Shown here one piece after another: positions 26,019 to 32,810 of a stretch of 43,720 nucleotides of DNA. Under the pieces are notes generated by a model. It was not told the origin of the DNA and searched no databases. It saw only the letters and a program-made list of their open reading frames with translations. Source of the DNA: an uncultured Erysipelotrichaceae bacterium (GTDB lineage: Bacteria > Bacillota_I > Bacilli_A > Erysipelotrichales > Erysipelotrichaceae); contig CACXCB010000337.1 of NCBI GenBank assembly GCA_902766005.1, forward strand, positions 1 to 43,720, in the 5' to 3' direction. Numbering within the stretch: position 1 is the first letter of the stretch; each line of letters begins with the position of its first letter. The position numbers and the translations under genes were made by a program.

Positions 26019-26711
26019 TATATCAAAGGTGACGGTATCTTCCCCTTCCGGTATCAGGAGGGGGATGTCTTCTTCTATGAGGGTAAAGGTATCTGTATCC
26101 TGATCCACTTGTACACAACCTGTATACGGCCTGTTTCCTCCACCCAGTTTTGTCAGTCTGTAATAAAGAATCTTTTCAAAGCTGTATGTGCAAATGCCCT
26201 TATAGATCAAAGGGGTTTCCCCTTTGATGAGGATGGTCATGGTTCCTGCCGGATCAATTTTAAGATCGTAGGCATCTGTTTCAAAATGATTTCTGACCAG
26301 ATAATGGCTATCATACAGTCCTGCCCTCCTGCCGGAAAACTGTCCCGGGACAAGTTCGTAGGAAAACTGTGAAGCAAGATCATCATCCCTTTGGAAAGTG
26401 ACCGTGTTCTCATCATTCTGCAATACCAGTGTATTTTCATCAACAGTAATCACATATGGCTCTGCAGAAGTTTCCGCCGTAAAATCTGAAAACATCTCCA
26501 GGATAATTGATGCAGAATTCCTTCCTTGATCGGTCCATACAGATGCATCTTCGGAAATGATTTCAGCTGCCTCAAACTGATACAGAGAACCATTTATGTA
26601 GTATCCGGCATTGATAAACATTCTTTCAAATGCTGAAAAAATATCAAGAATGATTATATCCTCTTCTCTTTCCAGAATATATTTTCCTTTGAGCTGATTC
26701 CTGAAATCCAA
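26010..26711 (-). CDS. 3' part of a frameshifted lipoprotein gene
   Basis: A 233-residue frame with only a TTG start and no ribosome site. The same frame stays open upstream to 26807, reading EDGILYRKSDDEPVDLEE and then EGVYQGNDPVNAF, which continues naturally from the RYFYE of the upstream frame. It is therefore the C-terminal two-thirds of one protein, of beta-rich composition with repeated VTF/ITV strands. No family is recognised. On its own it would be a cytoplasmic fragment without signal peptide. Confidence 0.7.
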   Translation of the reverse strand: MDFRNQLKGKYILEREEDIIILDIFSAFERMFINAGYYINGSLYQFEAAEIISEDASVWTDQGRNSASIILEMFSDFTAETSAEPYVITVDENTLVLQNDENTVTFQRDDDLASQFSYELVPGQFSGRRAGLYDSHYLVRNHFETDAYDLKIDPAGTMTILIKGETPLIYKGICTYSFEKILYYRLTKLGGGNRPYTGCVQVDQDTDTFTLIEEDIPLLIPEGEDTVTFDIKK

Positions 26712-26764
26712 TGTTGAGAAAGCATTTACGGGATCGTTTCCCTGATAGACACCCTCTTCTAAAT

Positions 26765-27301
26765 CTACCGGTTCATCATCACTTTTCCGATAGAGGATGC
26801 CATCTTCTCATAGAAATAACGGTTGTCATCATCACAGGTAAAACGGAAGTATGGGCAATAGAAAGCAAGATCCCCGTTTTCTTTCCTTTTTCCCATATAA
26901 TATCCGCCATGAAACAGGGTGATCTTCTCCATATTTGCGGGAATATGGATTGTGAAAGGAACATCTGTGTAAACTGCCTTTACATCATACAGATTTGGAT
27001 CGGTTGAAGAAGGATAAATCATAGATTCTTCTTTTTCCGCCAGGATTTCAAACGGACATGGTACACCGGTTCCCATATACCCGCCTAAGGAAACGACTTT
27101 TGCCTGATCGATGGTATACGCAAGCTGTATGTCCGTGTTTGCGGGATCAAGATTCCATGTATACGATTCTGCAAATGCTTTCTTTCCGCTTTCGCTGAGG
27201 ATATAGGAAACATTTTCTGCTGATGCTCTTTCATTGCCATATCCGGTACAGCCAGTTACCATCAGCATAACAGCCAGGCATGGACCAACTTTGTTCTTCA
27301 T
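26765..27301 (-). CDS. 5' part of a frameshifted lipoprotein gene
   Basis: A 178-residue frame with a lipoprotein signal (CLAVMLMVTGC; Cys18 is the likely lipidated residue) and AAAGGA eight bases before the ATG. It starts three bases after the M20 amidohydrolase stop, in the same operon. Its last 13 codons, from about 26803, look out of frame. A one-base shift in GAGAAGATGG (26801-26809) joins it to the downstream frame, giving a lipoprotein of roughly 440 residues. The cause may be a genuine mutation, a sequencing error or slippage. Function unknown. Confidence 0.75.
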   Translation of the reverse strand: MKNKVGPCLAVMLMVTGCTGYGNERASAENVSYILSESGKKAFAESYTWNLDPANTDIQLAYTIDQAKVVSLGGYMGTGVPCPFEILAEKEESMIYPSSTDPNLYDVKAVYTDVPFTIHIPANMEKITLFHGGYYMGKRKENGDLAFYCPYFRFTCDDDNRYFYEKMASSIGKVMMNR

Positions 27302-27304
27302 GTA

Positions 27305-28672
27305 TTATTCCTTTGATGCATAAGGATCAGGAATCGAATCATCAATCGGACAGATATACTCTTCTCCGTTCAATGACTGCCTGAATTCCTCTTTCGCTCT
27401 CTGCAGCCTCTTTGGATCAACCATCATTTTATATGCGGCAAGCGCTTGTATTTTCGCAGCCCTGAGCATGCCCTTCATGCCGATCGAATGACCCGAGGAA
27501 GCCGTCATCATCCAACTGTGTCCCGGTGATAAAGAGGGTGCAGTGCACTCGTTTACCTGAAATCCCGGACAGATATATTCAACATCTCCATAATCCGTTG
27601 AGCCATAGATCGGTTCATTCTTTAAAGGTTCGTCTTCAGAACGCAATGGTAATGTTTTTTCTTTGACATATGCCGGCTGTGTCTGATTCATTTCATCCGC
27701 AAAGGCAAGTTCTTCTGCCGTATACGTATTCACCGGTATTTCTCTTCTTGCTTCCTGTACAGCTTCTGCAATGACTGTATTCTGCAAAGTCGGATACAAG
27801 CCGCCAAGTCTTGTGATCTTCACTTTTGTATCTGTCATGATAGCTGCACCTTCTGCACATTTGCATACCCTTTCGTATGCATCTGTGGTCGCCTTCCTGC
27901 TCAAAGCCCTGACAAAATATTTTGCCTGTGCATGATCCGGAACAATATTCGGGGCCAGTCCGCCATCGGTAATAATGTAATGCATTCTGACATCGGAAGT
28001 GACATGTTCTCTTAAGAATTCAACACCGATATTCATCAGTTGCAACGCATCCAGAGCACTTCTGCCGAGATACGGTGCACCGGCTGCATGAGACGTTTTG
28101 CCAAAGAATTCAACCGTCAGTCCCTCAACCCCGGTATGAGAACCAAGCGTATCCCCGCTGATCGTAGATGGATGCCAAGCGATTGTAAAGTCACATTCTT
28201 TAAAGGCGCCGTTTTTTGCCATGATACCTTTTCCGAGCAACTGTTCTTCAGCCGGACAACCGTAAAAGATAACCGTTCCTTTCATTCCTTCCCTTATTAA
28301 CGCTTCCTTCAAACCGATGCATGCACCAAGACATCCTGCTCCCAAAAGATTATGGCCGCATCCATGGCCGTCTCCGTTAGGAATCACAGTTTTCTGGTAA
28401 CTGCAGACTTCCTGTGACAATCCGGGAAGACAGTCATATTCTGCACAAAATCCGACAACCGGATGTCCTGATCCATATACAGCCCTGATACATGTCGGCA
28501 TATTGTATGCTCCCACTTCTGTTTCAAAACCGTTATTTCTTAATACTTCTGCTGTCCAGGCAACAGCTTTCGTCTCTTTCCAGCCCATCTCGGGATTGTT
28601 CCAGATGTTTTCGGCAAGTTTGCATAATTCTTCGCAATGATCATCAATAATCTGCGATATGTACTGATTCAT
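27305..28672 (-). CDS. M20 family amidohydrolase (AbgB-like)
   Basis: A 455-residue metallopeptidase-like amidohydrolase, resembling AbgB, which cleaves aminobenzoyl-glutamate-type amides. Metal and catalytic residues are visible: AEYDCLPG (77-84), DGHGCGHNLLGAG (101-113) and the CPAEE pair at 142-143. The dimerisation insert (about 185-300) is present. ATG 28672 has GGAG five bases upstream and lies three bases after the stop of the aldo/keto reductase gene, so the two are co-translated. The substrate is likely an N-acyl amino acid or dipeptide; not determinable. Confidence 0.92.
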   Translation of the reverse strand: MNQYISQIIDDHCEELCKLAENIWNNPEMGWKETKAVAWTAEVLRNNGFETEVGAYNMPTCIRAVYGSGHPVVGFCAEYDCLPGLSQEVCSYQKTVIPNGDGHGCGHNLLGAGCLGACIGLKEALIREGMKGTVIFYGCPAEEQLLGKGIMAKNGAFKECDFTIAWHPSTISGDTLGSHTGVEGLTVEFFGKTSHAAGAPYLGRSALDALQLMNIGVEFLREHVTSDVRMHYIITDGGLAPNIVPDHAQAKYFVRALSRKATTDAYERVCKCAEGAAIMTDTKVKITRLGGLYPTLQNTVIAEAVQEARREIPVNTYTAEELAFADEMNQTQPAYVKEKTLPLRSEDEPLKNEPIYGSTDYGDVEYICPGFQVNECTAPSLSPGHSWMMTASSGHSIGMKGMLRAAKIQALAAYKMMVDPKRLQRAKEEFRQSLNGEEYICPIDDSIPDPYASKE

Positions 28673-28674
28673 AA

Positions 28675-29859
28675 TTACTCCATGTTCAGATCTTTGCGAA
28701 TCGCTTCGCCTCTGCTCTTGGCTGTCACAGCCCATTTGGGTGCATCTGCATACATCCGGGCAAGTTCATCCAATATTTCAGGAACTTTAATCCCCTGCGG
28801 ACAGGCATGTGCACATTGGCCGCATTGTATGCAGGCTGCCGGTTTTTTATCTTCATCCAATCCGTCAATTCTCATACCCGGTGTGATAGATACGGCATAT
28901 TTGTAGTCGTTGTAGCATTCCAGCAAATATGGGATATCCAATCCCATCGGACATCCTGCACAACAGTATCTGCATGCGGTGCAAGGTACGCCGGCTTTCA
29001 TACCTTCGGCAATGTCGAACAGTGTATTCTTTTCCTCATCCGTCAACGGATTGTATTTTTCAAATGTTCTGAGGTTATCTTCAACCTGTTCTACTTCATT
29101 CATGCCGGAAAGAACAACTTTGATATTCTCAAAGCCCTGCAGGAAGCGGAATGCATAAGAAGCATCGCTTGCCTCCGGATACTGTGCAAGTTTTGCATGA
29201 TTTGCCTCGGACAGTTTTGCCAATTTTCCGCCGCGGCATGGTTCCATAACCCATACGCCGAGGCCGTGTTTTGTGATGATGTCATATTTTTTCTTTGCAT
29301 CCTGCAACGTCCAATCAAGATAATTGCACTGGATCTGCACAAATTCAAACACGCCTTCATATCTGGTTAAAACATCTTCCAGCAATTTTGTGCCGCCATG
29401 GAAAGAGAAACCGAAATGTCTGATTTTTCCTTCCTCTTTCATTTTGATCATGTCATCAATGATATGGTATTCACTGCTTTCATAAATCTTGATGGACCAT
29501 TCGGTAATGTTATGGAGAAGATAAAAATCAAAATAATCCGTATTGCATTTTTCCAGCGATCGGTTGAACAAGGCGATATTGTCTACCGGTCCCGGCAGGG
29601 AGTGTCCCGGAAATTTATCAGCGATATAATAGCTTTCACGGGGATATTTTTTCAAAGCTTCTGCCATGGCAAGCTCGGATTTTCCGTTTAGATACGGATA
29701 CGCTGTATCAAAGTAATTGACACCTGCCTGAATGGCCAGATCAAACATTTTGTTGACTTTTTCCTGATCGATTTCACCGGTTTCGGGATCACTTGCAAAA
29801 CGCATGCATCCAAAACCGAGCCTGGAGAGTTTCATTCCCTGAAAATCACTGTAAATCAT
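28675..29859 (-). CDS. Aldo/keto reductase with C-terminal 4Fe-4S ferredoxin domain
   Basis: A 394-residue oxidoreductase. The N-terminal barrel keeps the catalytic tetrad candidates Asp51, Tyr54 (FDTAYPY), Lys82 (ADKFPG) and His116 (YLLHNITE). The C-terminal region has two Cys clusters, 293/296/299/303 (CTACRYCCAGCP) and 343/346/349/353 (CIQCGQCAHACP), which predict two 4Fe-4S clusters. The combination is common in anaerobes and suggests electron transfer between Fe-S clusters and a carbonyl substrate. It is first in an operon with the M20 amidohydrolase and the lipoprotein, behind its own promoter. Confidence 0.93.
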   Translation of the reverse strand: MIYSDFQGMKLSRLGFGCMRFASDPETGEIDQEKVNKMFDLAIQAGVNYFDTAYPYLNGKSELAMAEALKKYPRESYYIADKFPGHSLPGPVDNIALFNRSLEKCNTDYFDFYLLHNITEWSIKIYESSEYHIIDDMIKMKEEGKIRHFGFSFHGGTKLLEDVLTRYEGVFEFVQIQCNYLDWTLQDAKKKYDIITKHGLGVWVMEPCRGGKLAKLSEANHAKLAQYPEASDASYAFRFLQGFENIKVVLSGMNEVEQVEDNLRTFEKYNPLTDEEKNTLFDIAEGMKAGVPCTACRYCCAGCPMGLDIPYLLECYNDYKYAVSITPGMRIDGLDEDKKPAACIQCGQCAHACPQGIKVPEILDELARMYADAPKWAVTAKSRGEAIRKDLNME

Positions 29860-29894
29860 ATTATCCTCCTGTTATGTTTTCTCACTCTTCTTTT

Positions 29895-29922
29895 ATTTTA
29901 CCATTGCATGCATTATTGGCAA
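29895..29922 (-). promoter_or_regulatory. Promoter of the aldo/keto reductase operon
   Basis: Minus strand -35 TTGCCA (29917-29922), 16-base spacer and -10 TAAAAT (29895-29900); AGGAGG follows as ribosome site. The -35 lies inside the hflC terminator base. Confidence 0.65.
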
Positions 29923-29946
29923 AGAAAAAGGCTTTGGCCTTTTGCC
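29918..29946 (-). terminator. Terminator after hflC
   Basis: AAAAGGC and GCCTTTT form the stem around a 4-base loop, followed by TTTTT on the minus strand, directly after the hflC stop codon. Confidence 0.8.
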
Positions 29947-29951
29947 AAAAC

Positions 29952-30824
29952 CTAATTCGTTCCATATAAGATTTTTGCCAGTTCGGAATCCTTGTCCAGA
30001 ATGATGGTCTTATCACCGCCCTGCATGCTCTTTTTCAAGGCATCCAGACTTCTGATGTACTGATAAAAATCTGCTTTATCCTGGGTATTGTATGCATCCT
30101 GCAGGGTTTTCATATACTGCTCTTCCCCTTCGGCTTCAAGCACAGCTGCTGTTTTTTCTGCTTCGGATTTCAGAATGGCAACCTGCTTGTCAGTTTCATT
30201 ACGAATCTTCTGAGCTTCCGCCTTGCCTTCGGCAGTATAGGAAGCAGCGATGTTTTCTCTTTCGGAAATCATTCTTGTATATACTGCCTGCTTGTTGTCT
30301 TCCGGAAGATCCAATGCCTTGATCTGTACCTCCACAATTTCAATGCCATAGGATTCCAAGCCATTATTTGCCTCTTCTGTCAGCATTTTTGTCAGTCTTT
30401 CACCTCTTGCCTCAATCACCTCATCCTGTGTCATGGAAGAGATAATGGTCTTTGTGGCATTATAGGAAGCAGCTTCGATTCTCTCTTGTGCCCTTGGCTC
30501 CACCGCGTTTAATGTCTGAACATATTTGGTAGGATCCGTGACACGCCATAATACGTAATCATCGGCAATCATGGATTTCTTGTCCTTGGTGATGACATCA
30601 CTCTGGGCGATGTCATATAACGTAATGGCAGAAGAGATCCTCTGTACATTCTGGATAAAAGGAATTTTAAACTTCAAGCCCGGTTCGGATTCGATCTTCA
30701 CGATTCTTCCAAACTGGCGAATGACAGCGTATTGGTTAATACCGAGGCTGTATGTCCCATTAAGACCGATTATTGCGAGAAAAATAATGGCAATTGTAAC
30801 GATCGCTTTTTTAAGATTCTTCAT
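29952..30824 (-). CDS. hflC: HflC-like SPFH/band 7 protein
   Basis: A membrane-anchored SPFH protein that in other bacteria forms a large HflK-HflC cage around the FtsH protease. The 290-residue protein has one N-terminal transmembrane helix (about 7-26), then an SPFH domain beginning GINQYAVIRQFGRIVKIE, and a long Ala/Glu-rich coiled coil (AEGKAEAQKIRNETDKQ). ATG 30824 has AAGGAGG eight bases upstream; it overlaps the end of hflK by 14 bases, so the pair is coupled. The hflKC mRNA begins with a yybP-ykoY riboswitch. Confidence 0.9.
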   Translation of the reverse strand: MKNLKKAIVTIAIIFLAIIGLNGTYSLGINQYAVIRQFGRIVKIESEPGLKFKIPFIQNVQRISSAITLYDIAQSDVITKDKKSMIADDYVLWRVTDPTKYVQTLNAVEPRAQERIEAASYNATKTIISSMTQDEVIEARGERLTKMLTEEANNGLESYGIEIVEVQIKALDLPEDNKQAVYTRMISERENIAASYTAEGKAEAQKIRNETDKQVAILKSEAEKTAAVLEAEGEEQYMKTLQDAYNTQDKADFYQYIRSLDALKKSMQGGDKTIILDKDSELAKILYGTN

Positions 30825-31800
30825 TGATTGTTCCTCCTTGTGAGAATGATTCGATCGGCAATAACTCCTGTGTATTGCCATCGGTGATGATCACCTTCAT
30901 TTGCGGAAGCAGATCTTCCATTGTTTCATAGAACAGTCTTCTCTTCGTGATAAGAGGGTATTTCTGATATTCCTCATACATCCTGTTGAAGCGTTCCGCC
31001 TGTCCTTCTGCTTCTGCGATTCTTGCCTGTTTAGTTGCCTCAGCCTGTTGGGTGATGCGGTCAGCCTCTGCCTCAGCTGCAGGAATCTGTTCATTCTTGT
31101 ACTGGTTGGCATTGTTGATGGCGGTATCCTTGCTTTGTTTTGCTGTTTCTACCGCCTTGAATGCAGCGACAATTTCACTTGTCGGAGGCTCTGCATCCTG
31201 TACTGTGATATTGACCACCTGCAAGCCGATGTTGTTATCAGCAAGGGATTTGGATAGCTTTTCTTTGACATCCGCCTGAATCTGTGATTTTCCGGTTGTA
31301 ATCACTTCATCGACAGGATAATTGATCACTGTGGAACGGATAGCCGCTCTTGCCATGTTGACCATGATTTCTTCAGGATCATTCGAATTGTACAGATAGG
31401 CAACAGGATCGCTGACCTTGTATTCCATGTAGAAATCGATATTGACCAGATTGAAATCACTGGTAATCATGATTCCGTTTGCCTCATCCGTAATATTCTG
31501 TCCTTCATTTGTCACGATATAGCCTAAACCTGTACCATGAGTTGTCGTATCCACTTTCCTGACTCTCTGGATAAACGGAATTTTGAAATACATTCCCGCA
31601 TTTTTGACTTCCTGCACTTTGCCGAACATTGTAACAACTGCCTGTTGCTGTTCCGTAACCGAATACACGGAAGTCATCGCCAGAAGCAGAACACAGGCAA
31701 TTGCAAGCGCAATGCCTGCAAACTTTCCGGCCTTCTTTCCGAAATCGGAAGCGCCTGTCTGGATTTCTTCTTTGAAATTCTTTCCTTTGAGCATATTCAT
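30811..31800 (-). CDS. hflK: HflK-like SPFH/band 7 protein
   Basis: Partner of HflC. The 329-residue protein has a short charged N-terminal cytoplasmic segment, a transmembrane helix (about 28-48), an SPFH domain starting EQQQAVVTMFGKVQEV, and a long coiled coil with QQAEATKQARIAEAEGQAE. It is shorter than E. coli HflK (about 420 residues), mainly because the Gly-rich N-terminus is missing. AGGAGG precedes the ATG. It is the first gene after the riboswitch terminator at 31812-31843. No ftsH gene is in the window. Confidence 0.9.
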   Translation of the reverse strand: MNMLKGKNFKEEIQTGASDFGKKAGKFAGIALAIACVLLLAMTSVYSVTEQQQAVVTMFGKVQEVKNAGMYFKIPFIQRVRKVDTTTHGTGLGYIVTNEGQNITDEANGIMITSDFNLVNIDFYMEYKVSDPVAYLYNSNDPEEIMVNMARAAIRSTVINYPVDEVITTGKSQIQADVKEKLSKSLADNNIGLQVVNITVQDAEPPTSEIVAAFKAVETAKQSKDTAINNANQYKNEQIPAAEAEADRITQQAEATKQARIAEAEGQAERFNRMYEEYQKYPLITKRRLFYETMEDLLPQMKVIITDGNTQELLPIESFSQGGTINEES

Positions 31801-31811
31801 TGTTCCTCCTT

Positions 31812-31843
31812 AAATAAAAACCGGAATCATTAACCAATTCCGG
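31812..31843 (-). terminator. Riboswitch-controlled terminator before hflK
   Basis: On the minus strand CCGGAAT and ATTCCGG form a 7-bp stem, followed by TTTTTATTT, just before the hflK ribosome site. Its loop contains TTGGTTAA, which is complementary to TTAACCAA in the upstream palindrome at 31867-31888. This is a candidate antiterminator pairing. Confidence 0.85.
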
Positions 31844-31866
31844 GATATGTACAACTCGATCTTTCC

Positions 31867-31888
31867 CATCTTTGGTTAACCAAAGATG
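31867..31888 (-). promoter_or_regulatory. 22-bp perfect palindrome between aptamer and terminator
   Basis: CATCTTTGGTT and AACCAAAGATG form a perfect inverted repeat. Its first four transcribed bases, CATC, are also the 3' strand of aptamer helix P1, so the hairpin and P1 compete. It probably forms the middle of the switching region. Confidence 0.7.
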
Positions 31889-31972
31889 AGTCTCACTACA
31901 AGGGGAATGAACCGAGATTAACATCTGTGTTGGCGATCCATCCGGTGTATATTCACCAGTTACTCCCTCATC
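31885..31972 (-). promoter_or_regulatory. yybP-ykoY family (Mn2+-type) riboswitch
   Basis: Minus-strand GATGAG (31967-31972) and CTCATC (31885-31890) form P1. Inside lie GGGAGTAACTGG, ATCGCCAAC and GTAGTGAGAC. These match in order the conserved elements of the yybP-ykoY aptamer: GGGGAGUA, GUCGUCAA-like and UAGCAAGACC-like. Members of this class bind Mn2+ and usually control exporters or TerC proteins. Here the gene downstream is hflK. A terminator follows, so Mn2+ would be expected to favour expression. Class assignment is by motif pattern only. Confidence 0.75.
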
Positions 31973-31979
31973 TATATGT

Positions 31980-32007
31980 ATATTATCATGTTTTTACGGG
32001 AATTCAA
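31980..32007 (-). promoter_or_regulatory. Promoter of the riboswitch-hflKC transcript
   Basis: Minus strand -35 TTGAAT (32002-32007), 16-base spacer and -10 TAATAT (31980-31985), eight bases upstream of helix P1. Confidence 0.65.
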
Positions 32008-32019
32008 GAGAAATCGCAC

Positions 32020-32047
32020 TTGCTTTTTCCCACGCCTCTATTACAAT
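32020..32047 (+). promoter_or_regulatory. Phosphatase promoter placing +1 at the start codon
   Basis: Plus strand -35 TTGCTT (32020-32025), 16-base spacer and -10 TACAAT (32042-32047). Only seven bases (GTGAATC) separate it from the ATG at 32055, leaving no room for a ribosome site. Confidence 0.65.
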
Positions 32048-32054
32048 GTGAATC

Positions 32055-32765
32055 ATGAAAAAGACCTATGCATGTTCCGATGTGCACAGCCATCTGGACG
32101 TATTTGAACAAGCAATGAACGATCTCGATCCGGATGATGAAATGTATATCATCGGCGATGTCGTGGACAAGGGGCCGGACGGGCTTAATGTACTTTTGAA
32201 GATCATGAATGATAAAAGATGCCACATGTTGATAGGAAACCATGACATGATGATGCTGGAATACTTAACATGCAGAAAAAAACCGGAAACAAGGTTCACC
32301 GGTACGTATCAGGATGTAAAGAAGAGATGGCTATATGTCAATGGCGGATTAGCCACCTTTCAGAAATATAAAAGGCTTCCCGAAAGCAGCCGGGAAAAAA
32401 TTGTCACCTATCTATCATCCCTGCCTGTTTTATTAAACATGGAAGTCGATGGCAGAAAATTTATTCTCGTGCATGCCTACCCTCAAAATCATGGCGAGAC
32501 TGACATATATGTCAGAGATTTAAAGACATTTACCTACCTCTGGCGCAGTGATTACATTTGGAAACGGGAGCCTTTCCATCATGAAGAAGGAAAGATCATT
32601 CTCACCGGACATACGCCAACCCGTAATTATGAAGATCACAAAATCCTGCATGATGATCGGTGGTACGATCTGGATTGCGGTTTAGCTTATCAGGATGCAG
32701 ACAGCAGGCTTGGTGTACTGTGTTTAAATGATTTGTCTGAAAAATATTACGCACCAAAAAGATAA
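32055..32765 (+). CDS. PrpE/ApaH-like metallophosphoesterase
   Basis: Predicted serine/threonine protein phosphatase or dinucleoside tetraphosphatase of the calcineurin-like superfamily. The 236-residue protein shows the dimetal ligands in order: D-x-H at Asp9/His11 (SDVHSH), GDVVDKG at 34-40, GNHD at 61-64, a later VHAYP His, and GHTP near 198. The length fits PrpE. No ribosome site precedes the ATG, and the -10 box is seven bases away, so the message is probably leaderless. It stands alone, divergent from hflKC, and ends at a strong terminator. Confidence 0.9.
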   Translation: MKKTYACSDVHSHLDVFEQAMNDLDPDDEMYIIGDVVDKGPDGLNVLLKIMNDKRCHMLIGNHDMMMLEYLTCRKKPETRFTGTYQDVKKRWLYVNGGLATFQKYKRLPESSREKIVTYLSSLPVLLNMEVDGRKFILVHAYPQNHGETDIYVRDLKTFTYLWRSDYIWKREPFHHEEGKIILTGHTPTRNYEDHKILHDDRWYDLDCGLAYQDADSRLGVLCLNDLSEKYYAPKR

Positions 32766-32788
32766 CCAGCCGGTTTCCGGCTGGTTAT
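32762..32788. terminator. Bidirectional terminator
   Basis: ATAACCAGCCGG and CCGGCTGGTTAT form a 12-bp stem with a 3-base loop. It serves the phosphatase and the convergent flavin reductase operon. Confidence 0.9.
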
Positions 32789-32810
32789 TTGCTTAGATTG
32801 GCTTGTATGC

